Assembly (NCBI RefSeq): GCF_019801015.1
Contig: NZ_JAHVJZ010000004.1
Location: 372,001-436,000, forward strand
Origin: Marinobacter nauticus
GTDB taxonomy: Bacteria > Pseudomonadota > Gammaproteobacteria > Enterobacterales > Shewanellaceae
Length of the DNA stretch: 64,000 bases
Reading direction: 5' to 3'
A program made the translations under genes and the position numbers. The number at the start of each line of letters is the position of its first letter. Position 1 is the first letter of the stretch. The notes below the pieces were generated by a model, which was not told the DNA's origin, made no database searches, and saw only the letters and a list, made by a program, of their open reading frames with translations. Positions 28,974 through 38,651 of the stretch are shown here, piece by piece.

Positions 28974-29375
28974 TTATGCGGGCTTTTTCAGCTGGTGGTG
29001 TTCAGCGGGAATGGCATCCCAGCCGGACTTGAGTGTGCGCAACAAATCCACCACCTCCAGCAGCGCATCCGCATCATTGGTCTGATTGGCTGCCACCAGA
29101 CGACGCACCATGTAGTCGTACATGTCCGAGAGATTACGCGCAATCTCATCGCCCTGTTCAAAGTCCAGGGCCGCCTGAAGATGCACGATGATCTCCATGC
29201 TGCGGCCGATCAGTTCGCCCTTTTTCGCCACTTCATTCTGCTCCATGGCCAGTTTGGCCTGCAGCAATTTGTCGATGCTGCCACCCAGCAACAGTTGCAC
29301 CACCTTGTGGGGACTGGCCTCGGCGGCCTGGCTGCTGATATTGACCTTGTTGTATGCCTTCAGTGAGCCTCGCAT
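28974..29375 (-). CDS. fliS: Flagellin export chaperone FliS
   Basis: A 133-residue helical protein with the family start (YNKVNISSQAAEASPHKVVQLLLGG) and the ALDFEQGDEIARNLSDMYDYMVRRL block. It binds the flagellin C-terminus and stops premature polymerisation in the cytoplasm. It abuts the fliT-like gene and is the last gene of the fliD operon. Confidence 0.95.
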   Translation of the reverse strand: MRGSLKAYNKVNISSQAAEASPHKVVQLLLGGSIDKLLQAKLAMEQNEVAKKGELIGRSMEIIVHLQAALDFEQGDEIARNLSDMYDYMVRRLVAANQTNDADALLEVVDLLRTLKSGWDAIPAEHHQLKKPA

Positions 29376-29704
29376 TAGCCTTTTCCTGCCTCAATTTGCT
29401 GATAGGTTTGGACCTGTTTCCGGCCCTTACGGTAGCCGCCCAGCCGTGTGCGCTGGGCCGCCAGATGTTGGTTGGCTTCAATCGCCAGTTGTTGGGTTTT
29501 TCTCAGTTGCGTCTGCAACCATTCCGGGTCCTGTCCGGCGGGCGTCGAAAGCAGTGCGGTCAGCACTGACTCCCTGGCATCCAGGTGATCGGCCAGCTCC
29601 GCCAGCAGCACTTCACGCTGCTCATCATTGGCGTCGCTCAGCCCCTGCAGCGCGGTTGCGATGCGCTGGCTCAAGTCATCCAGTTGCTGCTCAGTGGCCA
29701 TCAT
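29375..29704 (-). CDS. FliT-like flagellar protein (putative FliD/FliS-associated chaperone)
   Basis: A 109-residue, mostly helical and charged protein with no hydrophobic segment. It lies between fliD and fliS, the position of fliT-type chaperones; sequence similarity to FliT is not obvious by eye, so the call rests on place and size. Its start overlaps the fliD stop (TGATG); a second ATG follows immediately at 29701. The last base is shared with the fliS start region. Confidence 0.6.
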   Translation of the reverse strand: MMATEQQLDDLSQRIATALQGLSDANDEQREVLLAELADHLDARESVLTALLSTPAGQDPEWLQTQLRKTQQLAIEANQHLAAQRTRLGGYRKGRKQVQTYQQIEAGKG

Positions 29705-31086
29705 CAGCTGCTCTTAACCAGACCCGGCAGGCCAGCAAGACGATCCGTCAGCATGGCCGCCTGAGAGTTCAGCTGGTACACCACCGCATCCATGGCATTA
29801 AATTGTTTAAACAGCCGCGCTTCATAGGCCGCCATCTGGCGATCCAGTTGCTCACGATCTGAGCTGATCCGATCCAGCTGGCTCTGCAGGGTATCGTCAC
29901 GACTGGAAAACAATCCGCCGGTCTTGGTATAGGCGTCCGCCGTGCTATCAAGCCGGTAGGCCAGGCCGGTGTCTTCGGCCGCAAACAGGTTGGCCACACT
30001 GGACATGTCGTTTTCCAGCGCTTCATTAAGCTTGTCGTCATTGATTTCCAGCTTGCCGTAACGGTCAAAGCTGACGCCGAACTGAGACAAGGTGCCGGTT
30101 TCGCCATTCCCCAGGTCGTAGCTGCTGCTCATGACATTGCGCAACTGGCTGGTAATGCCGCGCGGCAGGCTGTCACCCTGTAACGGCCCGCCCACTTCCG
30201 CTTCGGGGTCGTAGGAACTCAGCCCATCGATGACTTCCTGAAGGGAGTTATAGGCTTCGACAAAGTCCTTAACGGCATTTTTTGCGCCGGAAACGTCTTT
30301 ATCGATGGTGACCTTGGTGGTTTTCGCCAGGTCGGCGTCCTTCAGGCTGAGCGTCACCCCCTGAATGGCGTTGCTGACTTCATTACTCTGCGAAGTGACG
30401 TCCATGCCATCAATGGTCAGGGTGGCATTGGCCGCAGCCACCAACTCTTCCATCGTGCCGAACGTATCACTCAGGCCCGTGCCACTGGTGTCCGTCGCGC
30501 TGACGGAAATCTGATTGTCGGTACCGGTGTTTTTGGACGTCATCACCAGTCGGGGGCCGCTATCACCGGTAATGATGGTGGCGGTGACGCCGGGGTTATC
30601 TTCGGCACTGTTGATCTTGGCGGCGATGTCGGCCAGCGTGTCGTCGGCCTCGATGTCCAGCGTCATCGACTTAGGATCACCGTTATCGTCCACCCCGGCC
30701 GCAATGGTCAGGCTGCCCTCGCCAACTGGCGTATCCGCATCGGGTACCGCCGCTGAGCCTACTTTATGGCTCTCTGCCAGGGATTTAACGATGACGTTAT
30801 AGGTCCCTTCTGTCGCAGTGCTGTCCGCTTTGGCTGAGAGGTAATCGCTGGTGTTGGTGTCCACCTTGCGCTTATCGAAGGACTCCAGGTCCTGCACCTT
30901 TTCCAGCTTTTCCTGAAATTCGCTCATGGCGGCCTTCAGGGTTCCAATCGCGGAGATCTCGGTCTGAACCACGGCTTCACGCTGATCCAGCGTGACCTGA
31001 CGAGGCACATAGCTGGCATCCACCAACGCGGACACAATGCCATTAATGTCCAGTCCCGAACCAATACCTGCGGCGGTTAAGCCCAT
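29704..31086 (-). CDS. fliD: Flagellar filament cap protein FliD
   Basis: A 460-residue protein. The N-terminal region is conserved (AAGIGSGLDINGIVSALVDA) and the middle is variable and Thr/Asp-rich. The C-terminal coiled region (LFSSRDDTLQSQLDRISSDREQLDRQM, then AYEARLFKQFNAMDAVV) is typical. Five copies cap the filament and fold incoming flagellin. It follows flaG by 37 nt. Confidence 0.95.
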   Translation of the reverse strand: MGLTAAGIGSGLDINGIVSALVDASYVPRQVTLDQREAVVQTEISAIGTLKAAMSEFQEKLEKVQDLESFDKRKVDTNTSDYLSAKADSTATEGTYNVIVKSLAESHKVGSAAVPDADTPVGEGSLTIAAGVDDNGDPKSMTLDIEADDTLADIAAKINSAEDNPGVTATIITGDSGPRLVMTSKNTGTDNQISVSATDTSGTGLSDTFGTMEELVAAANATLTIDGMDVTSQSNEVSNAIQGVTLSLKDADLAKTTKVTIDKDVSGAKNAVKDFVEAYNSLQEVIDGLSSYDPEAEVGGPLQGDSLPRGITSQLRNVMSSSYDLGNGETGTLSQFGVSFDRYGKLEINDDKLNEALENDMSSVANLFAAEDTGLAYRLDSTADAYTKTGGLFSSRDDTLQSQLDRISSDREQLDRQMAAYEARLFKQFNAMDAVVYQLNSQAAMLTDRLAGLPGLVKSS

Positions 31087-31123
31087 AACAACGTCCTTAG
31101 GCGCAAGCGCCTCTGGCCCCTAA

Positions 31124-31516
31124 TCAGGCCTCGGTTTCTACCAACATGCCGGTCAAATCCGACAACCGGGCGGCAAGCTCCAACACCTCTTCGGCAGGAA
31201 TTTGCCGTATCACCTCATCCGTGGTGACGTCTTTAACCACCACCACATCCCGGCCAGTGTCCTCATCCACATGGAAGGAGAGGCCACGCTGATTGCCGCC
31301 AATAAAGTGCTCCAGCTCTTCTGCAATCTGGCTGAGCTGGGAGCGATCCAGGCCGGTTTCCTGGTTTTCGGTGATGTGCGGCGACTCACTGACCGCGCCC
31401 GGCGAGGCCGGAGAGACGGGCTGAATCGCGCCACTCTGACCTTCGATTGCCGCATTGCCAGTGACAATCTTTGCAGGATCCATACCAGAAAGACCCAGAG
31501 AATCGATACCACTCAT
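31124..31516 (-). CDS. flaG: FlaG-family flagellar protein
   Basis: A 130-residue protein. The N-terminal half is Ser/Pro/Ala-rich. The C-terminal FlaG domain contains LSFHVDEDTGRDVVVVKDVTTDEVIRQIPAEEVLELAARL. FlaG affects filament length in polar flagellates. The ATG at 31516 has GAGGAG 9 nt upstream; the frame is open further upstream without a better start. Confidence 0.9.
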   Translation of the reverse strand: MSGIDSLGLSGMDPAKIVTGNAAIEGQSGAIQPVSPASPGAVSESPHITENQETGLDRSQLSQIAEELEHFIGGNQRGLSFHVDEDTGRDVVVVKDVTTDEVIRQIPAEEVLELAARLSDLTGMLVETEA

Positions 31517-31590
31517 AATGATGGACTCCTCTTGGTGTGCCGAACATCCCATTTCGGCGTTAATCACCCGCTAACCAATGATTTCCGGGT

Positions 31591-31621
31591 AAAAAAAAAC
31601 GGCAGGGGAAATCCCCTACCG
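31591..31621 (-). terminator. Intrinsic terminator after the second flagellin gene
   Basis: On the minus strand CGGTAGGGG and CCCCTGCCG pair around a short loop and are followed by nine T residues. It lies 28 nt beyond the flagellin stop and upstream of flaG, separating flagellin from flaG-fliD transcription. Confidence 0.92.
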
Positions 31622-31648
31622 TTGTTATCGGCCGTCTTTGGCAATCCT

Positions 31649-33049
31649 TTACAGCAGGGACAGAGCCAGCTGCGGGATCTGGTTGGCCTGAGCCAGCATG
31701 GCGGAACCGGACTGCTGCAGTACCTGCTGCTTGGTCATCTCGGCGGTTTCCTTGGCGAAGTCCACATCCTGAATACGGCTGCGGGCATCGGCCACGTTGG
31801 TCTGGATGTTACCCAGGTTGTTGATGGTGTGGCTCAGACGGTTCTGAACCGCACCCAGGTCAGCACGCTGAGCGTCGATACCGGCGATGGCCGCATCGAT
31901 TACGGCAACGGCGTCCTGTGCACCCTGTGCAGTGCCGATATCTACGGAGCTAACGGCATTCAGGGAGGAAGCACCACCGGTGGCGGTGGTGTTCAGGAAC
32001 TCATTAACAGAAGCACCGCTTACGGTGAACTTGTCAGCAGAGGACAGCTTGATTTCAGACAGCTGGCTTACGTCGCCGTTAGTCGCACCACCCACGGTAC
32101 CGTTCAGGGAGTATGCACCCGCGGTTGCGCCGGTGATCTCGATGCCGTCTACGCCGGTGGCAGTCAGGGAGATGTCGCCGGTATCGGAATCAAACGCCAC
32201 GTCGTAACCGGCTTTGCCCAGGTCAGCAGCCAGCGCTTCAGCATCGCCGTTGTAGTTGGCCAGGTCATAGCTGTCTTTTACGCCGCCTTCGCCCACAACG
32301 GACAGGATACCGTCGTCACCCGCTGCCAGACCGGAGATGGTCGCGGTCAGGGAGGTTTCTGCGGTTACGCCAGCACCCGCGGAGTTGATGTTGTTGGCGA
32401 TGGTGGTCATGGAGTCGGCAGCGCCAACACCCACGGTCTTGCCATTAACGGCGAAGGTCGCATCTGCAGCAACGGTGGAAGTCAGAGCAGTGGTCGCTAC
32501 CGCGCCGTTCTCAGTACCCGCACCGGTAATGGTGTTGTTACCAATCTTGTTGGAAGCCACATCACCCAGAGAGATGGAGATGGTTTCGTTGGCGTTGGAA
32601 CCCACCTGGAAGCTTTGGGTACCGTAGGTGCCGTCCAGCAGAGACTGACCACCGAAAGAGGTGGTTTCCGCGATACGGGTCAGCTCGGTCTGCAGAGCCG
32701 TGATCTCTTTCTGCATGGCAGTGCGATCTTCGGCGGAGTTGGAGCCGTTAGCGGACTGCAGGGACAGGTCACGCATACGCTGCAGGATGTTGGTGGACTC
32801 CTGCATGGCGCCTTCAGCGGTCTGCGCGATGGAGATACCATCGTTGGCGTTACGCATCGCCACATCCAGACCGCGAACCTGAGAGGTCAGACGGTTGGAG
32901 ATCTGCAGGCCTGCTGCATCGTCTTTAGCAGAGTTGATGCGCAAACCGGAGGAGAGACGCTCCATGGAGGTTTGCATGCTGGAGCTTGCGCTGTTCAGGT
33001 TACGCTGGGCCGTCATGGAAGTGACGTTAGTGTTTACTGTGATTGCCAT
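31649..33049 (-). CDS. Flagellin (tandem copy 2)
   Basis: A 466-residue flagellin with the canonical N-terminal D0/D1 ([38 protein letters not shown]) and C-terminal D1/D0 ending [13 protein letters not shown]. The central 190 residues form a variable Thr/Ala/Gly-rich surface domain, making it longer than the roughly 270-residue minimal type. It differs from the neighbouring copy at about 20 residues by my count. A weak sigma-28-like promoter lies upstream and a strong terminator downstream. Confidence 0.96.
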   Translation of the reverse strand: MAITVNTNVTSMTAQRNLNSASSSMQTSMERLSSGLRINSAKDDAAGLQISNRLTSQVRGLDVAMRNANDGISIAQTAEGAMQESTNILQRMRDLSLQSANGSNSAEDRTAMQKEITALQTELTRIAETTSFGGQSLLDGTYGTQSFQVGSNANETISISLGDVASNKIGNNTITGAGTENGAVATTALTSTVAADATFAVNGKTVGVGAADSMTTIANNINSAGAGVTAETSLTATISGLAAGDDGILSVVGEGGVKDSYDLANYNGDAEALAADLGKAGYDVAFDSDTGDISLTATGVDGIEITGATAGAYSLNGTVGGATNGDVSQLSEIKLSSADKFTVSGASVNEFLNTTATGGASSLNAVSSVDIGTAQGAQDAVAVIDAAIAGIDAQRADLGAVQNRLSHTINNLGNIQTNVADARSRIQDVDFAKETAEMTKQQVLQQSGSAMLAQANQIPQLALSLL

Positions 33050-33383
33050 GGATGGTCTTCCTCAGTACAGATACAAAGTTGCCAGTCTGCGACTGACCAG
33101 TGCGATACGCACCGCTTTCCCTTACACCTGCTGTTTCGGCCCGGCAGACCGCCTCTTAAGAAAAAAAGCTTAAAAAACCGCTACTTTTACCACTTGATAA
33201 CAAATAAGAAACCCAAAGAGCACACAGGCCCCACTGAACTATCCTCGGCAACATTCCGGAAACACAAAAAAACGGAAGAGATAACCTCTTCCGCTTTGGC
33301 CGGTTCAAACCGGTTTTCAAGCAACGCTCAGGGAAGCGGCGCGTTTTCTCCCGTCAATCGGGGCGCCTTTCCCCTTTATCCGA
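33050..33383 (-). promoter_or_regulatory. Intergenic region between the two flagellin genes
   Basis: This 334-nt stretch has no gene. It holds the terminator of the upstream flagellin (33266-33293) and a candidate sigma-28 promoter for the downstream one at 33142-33168: minus strand TTAA, 15 nt, then GCCGAAAC against the consensus TAAA-N15-GCCGATAA. The AT-rich 33160-33270 part is unlike the surrounding GC-rich coding sequence. Confidence 0.5.
33266..33293 (-). terminator. Intrinsic terminator after the first flagellin gene
   Basis: On the minus strand CGGAAGAG and CTCTTCCG form an 8-bp stem followed by seven T residues. It lies about 90 nt after the flagellin stop. Confidence 0.88.
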
Positions 33384-34784
33384 TTACAGCAGGGACAGAG
33401 CCAGCTGCGGGATCTGGTTGGCCTGAGCCAGCATGGCGGAACCGGACTGCTGCAGTACCTGCTGCTTGGTCATCTCAGCGGTTTCCTTGGCGAAGTCCAC
33501 ATCCTGAATACGGCTGCGGGCATCGGCCACGTTGGTCTGGATGTTACCCAGGTTGTTGATGGTGTGGCTCAGACGGTTCTGAACCGCACCCAGGTCAGCA
33601 CGCTGAGAATCGATACCGGCGATGGCTGCATCGATAACCGCAATCGCGTCCTGAGCACCCTGAGAAGTGCCGATATCGATGGAGCTAACGGCATTCAGGG
33701 AGGAGGCACCACCGGTAGCGGTTGTGTTCAGGAAGTCGTCAACAGAAGCACCGCTTACGGTGAACTTGTCAGCAGAGGACAGTTTGATTTCAGAGTGTTG
33801 GCTGATGGCAGCGTTGGTCGCACCACCTGCGGTACCGTTGAGGGTGTAGGTACCCGCGGTTGCGCCGGTGATCTCGATGCCGTCTACGCCGGTGGCAGTC
33901 AGGGAGATGTCGCCGGTATCGGAATCAAACGCCACGTCGTAACCGGCTTTGCCCAGGTCAGCAGCCAGCGCTTCAGCATCGCCGTTGTAGTTGGCCAGGT
34001 CATAGCTGTCTTTTACGCCGCCTTCGCCCACAACGGACAGGATACCGTCGTCACCCGCAGCCAGGCCGGAGATGGTGGCGGTCAGGCTGGCTTCTGCAGT
34101 TACACCAGCACCCGCAGAGTTGATGTTGTTAACGATGGTGGTCATGGAGTCGGCAGCGCCAACACCCACGGTCTTACCATTAACGGCGAAAGTCGCATCT
34201 GCAGCAACAGTGGAAGTCAGTGCAGTGGTGTCAACCGGGCCGTTTTCGGTACCCGCACCGGTGATGGTGTTGTTACCGATCTTGTTGGAAGCCACATCAC
34301 CCAGGGAGATGGAGATGGTCTCGTTGGCATTGGAACCCACCTGGAAGCTCTGGGTGCCGTAGGTGCCGTCCAGCAGGGACTGGCCACCGAAAGAGGTGGT
34401 GTCTGCGATACGGGTCAGCTCGGTCTGCAGGGCCGTGATCTCTTTCTGCATGGCAGTGCGATCTTCGGTGGAGTTGGAGCCGTTAGCGGACTGCAGGGAC
34501 AGGTCACGCATACGCTGCAGGATGTTGGTGGACTCCTGCATGGCGCCTTCAGCGGTCTGCGCGATGGAGATACCATCGTTGGCGTTACGCATCGCCACAT
34601 CCAGACCACGCACCTGAGAGGTCAGACGGTTGGAGATCTGCAGACCGGCCGCATCATCCTTGGCGGAGTTGATGCGCAGACCGGAGGAGAGACGCTCCAT
34701 GGAGGTTTGCATGTTGGAGCTCGCGCTGTTCAGGTTACGCTGAGCCGTCATGGAAGTGACGTTGGTGTTTACGGTAATGGCCAT
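33384..34784 (-). CDS. Flagellin (tandem copy 1)
   Basis: A 466-residue flagellin with the same D0/D1 ends and central domain as its neighbour (about 96 % identical by eye). Differences cluster in the central part (for example [20 protein letters not shown] against [20 protein letters not shown]) and are otherwise conservative. It has its own near-consensus sigma-28 promoter and terminator. The pair probably arose by duplication and may be kept similar by gene conversion. Confidence 0.96.
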   Translation of the reverse strand: MAITVNTNVTSMTAQRNLNSASSNMQTSMERLSSGLRINSAKDDAAGLQISNRLTSQVRGLDVAMRNANDGISIAQTAEGAMQESTNILQRMRDLSLQSANGSNSTEDRTAMQKEITALQTELTRIADTTSFGGQSLLDGTYGTQSFQVGSNANETISISLGDVASNKIGNNTITGAGTENGPVDTTALTSTVAADATFAVNGKTVGVGAADSMTTIVNNINSAGAGVTAEASLTATISGLAAGDDGILSVVGEGGVKDSYDLANYNGDAEALAADLGKAGYDVAFDSDTGDISLTATGVDGIEITGATAGTYTLNGTAGGATNAAISQHSEIKLSSADKFTVSGASVDDFLNTTATGGASSLNAVSSIDIGTSQGAQDAIAVIDAAIAGIDSQRADLGAVQNRLSHTINNLGNIQTNVADARSRIQDVDFAKETAEMTKQQVLQQSGSAMLAQANQIPQLALSLL

Positions 34785-34854
34785 AACTAAAGGTCCTCTT
34801 TCGCTGTTTGGCCATCCCTAATGCGGTGCCGGCCATATCATTCGTTCAACCTGT

Positions 34855-34881
34855 TTATCGCCCGCATCACACTCACCTTTA
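34855..34881 (-). promoter_or_regulatory. Sigma-28 (FliA) promoter of the first flagellin
   Basis: On the minus strand TAAA, 15 nt, GGCGATAA, one mismatch from the TAAA-N15-GCCGATAA consensus. It lies 71-97 nt before the flagellin ATG, so transcripts would carry a leader of about 60 nt. Confidence 0.85.
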
Positions 34882-34954
34882 ACGTTTTGTTGATCTTTTT
34901 TACCAAAAACCAACCATCGGTCGATCGCACTGGCTTTGGCACCTTGTTTCGGTA

Positions 34955-34984
34955 AGAAAAAAGCCAGCGCGATGCGCTGGCTTT
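34955..34984 (-). terminator. Intrinsic terminator after the valine-degradation operon
   Basis: Arms AGCCAGCGC and GCGCTGGCT (34962-34970, 34974-34982) form a 9-bp stem. On the minus strand it is followed by TTTTTTCTT, ending the operon 28 nt after the SDR stop. Confidence 0.9.
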
Positions 34985-35011
34985 CTCCGAAAAACGCAGG
35001 CCGTAAATGCG

Positions 35012-35773
35012 TCAGAGGCGAATACCGCCGTCCACTTCCACTACCCGGCCACTGAAGTAGTCGTTGGCCAGGATAAATTCGACCGCGTGCGCCACCTCAT
35101 CGGGCTGGCCCAAACGGCCAACCGGCACCATCTTCTCAAGGCGCTCGAGGGCTTCCGGCTTCATCGCCGCCGTCATATCGGTGGCAATCACGCCGGGCGC
35201 CACAGCACCGGTGCGGATACCGAAGCGGGAAAGCTCCTTGGCCCAGGAAACGGTCATCGCCACTACGCCCGCTTTGGAGGCGGAGTAGTTGGTCTGGCCC
35301 ATATTGCCGGAGCGGGCCAGCGAGGAGATGTTGATGATCACACCTTCACTGCCGGACTCAATCATCAATGCAGCGGCTTCCCGGCCACAAAGAAAGGTGC
35401 CGGTCAGATTCACATCGATAACCGACTGGAACTGGGCCAGAGACATCTTGTCGCTGACCTTGCCCTCTTTGGCTTTAATCAGCAGACCGTCACGCAACAG
35501 TCCGGCGTTATTAATCAGCACATTCAGAGCGCCAAAATCCCGACGGATGGCATCAAACGCCCCTTCAACCTGGGCTTCTGCGGTGATGTCCAGGGTGTAG
35601 CAGCGAGCTTCAATGCCTTCCGCAGCCAAGGTGCTGACGGCGCTTTCCAGTTGCTCGCCATTGATGTCCAGCAGAGCCAGACGGGCGCCCTGACGGCCCA
35701 GTCGCTGTGCCATTGCCAGGCCCAGCCCCTGAGCACCACCAGTGATGGCCACGATCTTATTGTTGAGATCCAT
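35012..35773 (-). CDS. Short-chain dehydrogenase/reductase of the valine-degradation operon
   Basis: A 253-residue classical SDR with TGGAQGLG cofactor loop, NNAG, catalytic Ser in [10 protein letters not shown] and YSASK. The Asp-Ile at LLDIN suggests NAD(H) preference. Homologues at the same operon position in Shewanella are annotated as 3-ketoacyl-ACP reductase or 3-hydroxyacyl-CoA dehydrogenase. In this context a 3-hydroxyacyl-CoA type oxidation, for example of 2-methyl-3-hydroxybutyryl-CoA from isoleucine, is plausible but inferred. It is the last gene of the operon, 20 nt after mmsB. Confidence 0.85.
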   Translation of the reverse strand: MDLNNKIVAITGGAQGLGLAMAQRLGRQGARLALLDINGEQLESAVSTLAAEGIEARCYTLDITAEAQVEGAFDAIRRDFGALNVLINNAGLLRDGLLIKAKEGKVSDKMSLAQFQSVIDVNLTGTFLCGREAAALMIESGSEGVIINISSLARSGNMGQTNYSASKAGVVAMTVSWAKELSRFGIRTGAVAPGVIATDMTAAMKPEALERLEKMVPVGRLGQPDEVAHAVEFILANDYFSGRVVEVDGGIRL

Positions 35774-35793
35774 ACGATTGTCCTTGCCTGAGA

Positions 35794-36684
35794 TCAGGCG
35801 TCCTTTTCAAACTGTTCAAAGATACTGGAAAAGTCCCGCTTGCCGTTGCCCGCCGCCGCGTGCATCCGGTACAGGCTAGTGGCCAGTGCGCCCATCGGTG
35901 TGGCACTGCCGCTCTGGGTGGCGGTTTCCATCGCCAGGCCCAGATCCTTAGCCATCAGGTCCACCATAAAGCCGCCCTGGTAGCCATTGCTGGCCGGCGT
36001 GGTTTCCATCACACCGGGACAGGGGTTGTACTTCTCCAGGGTCCAGTTGCCACCGGAACTGACTTTCATGATTTCCGACAGCACTTTCGGGTCCAGGCCG
36101 TGGTGACGCCCCAGTTGCAGCGCTTCACTGGTGCCCACCATCAGCACCGACAGCAGCATGTTGTTGCAGATCTTGGCGACCTGACCGGCACCGTGACCGC
36201 CAGCATGGAAGATATTGGCGCCCATCAGCTCCAGGATCGGCTGCGCCGCGGCAAAGCCCTTGTCCGAACCGCCGCAGATAAAAGTCAATGTGCCGGCAGC
36301 GGCACCGGCGGTGCCGCCGGAAACCGGCGCATCAACAAACTCCAGCCCTTTCGCCGTCGCCGCCTCGGAAACCGCTACCGCGCTGCCCGCATCAATGGTG
36401 GAGCAGTCAATCAGCAGGGTATCGCTGGCCACGGTGTTGATGATGCCGTCGTCGCCCAGGTAGAGAGAACGAACGTGTTTGCCCGCCGGCAACATGGTGA
36501 TCACCACATCGGCCCCTGCTACGGCACCACAAACGCTGTGGCAGGCGAAAGCACCGGCTTCCGCCAGGTCGTGTACCGCCTGCTCATTGAGGTCGAAAAC
36601 CCGTACCGTGCGACCCGCCTTAACCAGATTGCGAGCCATCGGCCCGCCCATATTGCCCAGACCAATAAATGCGATGGTATTCAT
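35794..36684 (-). CDS. mmsB: 3-hydroxyisobutyrate dehydrogenase
   Basis: A 296-residue beta-hydroxyacid dehydrogenase. The N-terminal Rossmann motif is [19 protein letters not shown]. The substrate motif [18 protein letters not shown] and catalytic Lys in [14 protein letters not shown] are present. It oxidises 3-hydroxyisobutyrate to methylmalonate semialdehyde, the substrate of MmsA in the same operon. Its start overlaps the upstream hydrolase stop (ATGA). Confidence 0.95.
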   Translation of the reverse strand: MNTIAFIGLGNMGGPMARNLVKAGRTVRVFDLNEQAVHDLAEAGAFACHSVCGAVAGADVVITMLPAGKHVRSLYLGDDGIINTVASDTLLIDCSTIDAGSAVAVSEAATAKGLEFVDAPVSGGTAGAAAGTLTFICGGSDKGFAAAQPILELMGANIFHAGGHGAGQVAKICNNMLLSVLMVGTSEALQLGRHHGLDPKVLSEIMKVSSGGNWTLEKYNPCPGVMETTPASNGYQGGFMVDLMAKDLGLAMETATQSGSATPMGALATSLYRMHAAAGNGKRDFSSIFEQFEKDA

Positions 36685-37808
36685 GCGTTACTCTCCGTCA
36701 GATCGGCCAGCGGATGCGACTCCCACGGGCTGGTTAACATTTGGGCCATTAACGAGGCGGGCACCGAAGCGATCTCCGGATAGCGCCAGTTGGGTTGCCC
36801 ATCCTTGTCAATCAGAAGGGCGCGAACCCCCTCCACAAAATCCCCCAGTTCCGCGCATCGCACGGACCAGATCAGCTCTCGCTGGAACACCGCTTCCAAA
36901 GACAGTTCGTTGCAGCAGGTCAGTTGATGCCAGACCAGGTGGGCGGTGATGGGGCTGCCTGTCAGGAAACTCTTGCGAGCCCGGGACAGCCATTTCTGAT
37001 CGGTCTCAAGCGCCGCAAACCGCTCGGCAATCAGCTCCAGGCTGCTGCCCGCCATCAGTTCGTCAATGTGCGACTGGGACTCATGCAGGGTGCTGTGGGG
37101 CATGGTAGGCAGATCCTGCTCTTCAATACCGCGCAGGAAGCCACTGAGCAGGTCGTGATTGGAGCGTGCATCGCTCTGCCAGCCCAGGGTCAACAGAGCG
37201 TGCAACAGACTCTCACGGCGCTCGCTGGAAACCAGGTGATCCCCCAGGCCAACGTAACGCACATCGGCACCATTCATGCTGTAACCGGTCAGCCCCAAAA
37301 AGCGGCCGCAGTGTCCGGGCATGCGATTCAAAAACCAGGTGCCGCCTACATCCGGGTAGAGGCCGATGGTGATCTCCGGCATCGCAATGCGGGAGGTTTC
37401 GGTCACCAGCCGATGACTGGCGCCGGCCATCAGACCCAGTCCACCGCCCATCACGATGCCGCTGCCCCACACCACCAACGGTTTGCCGTAGCGGTGGATC
37501 AGATAATCCAGCCGGTACTCCCGGGTGAAGAACGCTTCCACCTCCGGCGTCTGCTGACCGGGGTGCTCCGCTGCCGCACGGTGCATGGCGCGGATGTCGC
37601 CGCCGGCGCAGAACGCTTTTTCGCCGGCGCCCTGCAACCAGACGCACACCACGGCGTCATCGGCCTGCCACTTCAGAAGTTGGGCATAAAGCTCATCCAC
37701 CATCTCCAGCGACAGGGCGTTCAGGGATTTTTCGCTGTTCAGGGTGGCAATGCCAATCTGACGGCCGTTGTCGGTATCCAGGGTGGAAAAGAGTACAGGT
37801 GATGTCAT
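36681..37808 (-). CDS. 3-hydroxyisobutyryl-CoA hydrolase (HIBCH type)
   Basis: A 375-residue crotonase-fold protein with LNALSLEMVDELYAQL, FCAGGDIRAMH oxyanion-hole region, GIVMGGGLGLMAGASHRLVTE and MPEITIGLYPDVGGTWFL. The long C-terminal part is typical of HIBCH and unlike plain hydratases. It releases free 3-hydroxyisobutyrate from its CoA ester in valine breakdown. It follows the hydratase gene by 15 nt. Confidence 0.93.
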   Translation of the reverse strand: MTSPVLFSTLDTDNGRQIGIATLNSEKSLNALSLEMVDELYAQLLKWQADDAVVCVWLQGAGEKAFCAGGDIRAMHRAAAEHPGQQTPEVEAFFTREYRLDYLIHRYGKPLVVWGSGIVMGGGLGLMAGASHRLVTETSRIAMPEITIGLYPDVGGTWFLNRMPGHCGRFLGLTGYSMNGADVRYVGLGDHLVSSERRESLLHALLTLGWQSDARSNHDLLSGFLRGIEEQDLPTMPHSTLHESQSHIDELMAGSSLELIAERFAALETDQKWLSRARKSFLTGSPITAHLVWHQLTCCNELSLEAVFQRELIWSVRCAELGDFVEGVRALLIDKDGQPNWRYPEIASVPASLMAQMLTSPWESHPLADLTESNA

Positions 37809-37823
37809 CGAAGCATCCTCTCT

Positions 37824-38597
37824 TTATTGGTTCTTCCACTGGGCAGCGCGTTTCTCCAGAAACGCCTGCACACCCTCTTTCTGGTCTTCGCTGTCAAACA
37901 GGTCGACGAACAGTTCGCGTTCCAGGCCCAGTGCCTGACTGCGCGGCATGGAGCGACCCGCCTGGATCAAGGTCTTACAGGCCGTGACCGCGACCGGGCT
38001 TTGACGGCCCACTTTCTCCGCCAGCTTAAGGGCATGCTCAACCACACTGCCGGTGTCCACCACCTGCTCCACCAGGCCGATGCGTTGCGCCTGCTCAGCG
38101 CCGATGCGCTCGCCGCACAGGATCATGCGCTTGGCCCAGCCTTCGCCGACCAGAGCCGTCAGGTTCTGGGTGCCACCGGCACAGGGCAGCAATCCCACCG
38201 TGGCTTCAGGGAGGGCCATCTGGGCCTGTTGCTCGGCGATACGAAGGTCGCAGGCCAGCGCCACTTCCAGGCCACCGCCCATGGCGTACCCATTGATGGC
38301 GGCGATGGAGACACCGCGAAATGCTGAGAGGGTTTCAAACGCCTGGCCAAAGCGGCGGGCCATGGTGACAGCGACCGCTTTGTCGCCATCGGAGAACAGC
38401 TTGAGATCCGCCCCGGCAGAGAAGAATTTCTCCCCTTCACCGGTGATCACCAGCGCGTAGATCTCCCGGTTCGCGTTCAGCTCTTCCACCAGGGTTTTCA
38501 GTTCACCCAGGCTCTGTTCGGTCCAGGTGTTGGCGGGGGGGTTGCTGATGGTGACCAGCGCCGTGTGGCCGCGCTGTTCCAGTTTGATAAAGTCCAT
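37824..38597 (-). CDS. Enoyl-CoA hydratase
   Basis: A 257-residue crotonase with both catalytic glutamates in place: GGGLEVALACDLRIA and ALPEATVGLLPCAGGTQNL. In this operon it should hydrate methacrylyl-CoA (valine) or tiglyl-CoA (isoleucine). It is flanked upstream by a perfect hairpin after the acyl-CoA dehydrogenase gene. Confidence 0.94.
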   Translation of the reverse strand: MDFIKLEQRGHTALVTISNPPANTWTEQSLGELKTLVEELNANREIYALVITGEGEKFFSAGADLKLFSDGDKAVAVTMARRFGQAFETLSAFRGVSIAAINGYAMGGGLEVALACDLRIAEQQAQMALPEATVGLLPCAGGTQNLTALVGEGWAKRMILCGERIGAEQAQRIGLVEQVVDTGSVVEHALKLAEKVGRQSPVAVTACKTLIQAGRSMPRSQALGLERELFVDLFDSEDQKEGVQAFLEKRAAQWKNQ

Positions 38598-38619
38598 TTT
38601 CGGGGTTCCTGTAGCAGCA

Positions 38620-38643
38620 GGCCGGGAAGTCTCCTTCCCGGCC
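38620..38643 (-). repeat. Intercistronic hairpin between acyl-CoA dehydrogenase and hydratase genes
   Basis: Perfect 10-bp arms GGCCGGGAAG and CTTCCCGGCC around the loop TCTC. There is no T-run on the minus strand, so it is more likely an mRNA-stabilising or processing element than a terminator. Confidence 0.7.
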
Positions 38644-38651
38644 AGTATTCA

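Noticed and set aside
31202-33559. Plus-strand open frame of 785 codons across both flaG and flagellin regions
   Set aside because: It is the antisense of the flagellin genes, is rich in Gly, Val and Arg with no family features, and exists because GC-rich genes leave open frames on the other strand.
31649-34784. Insertion sequence or prophage origin for the long repeat
   Set aside because: The 1.4-kb direct repeat is wholly explained by the two flagellin genes; no transposase, terminal inverted repeats or target duplication were seen.
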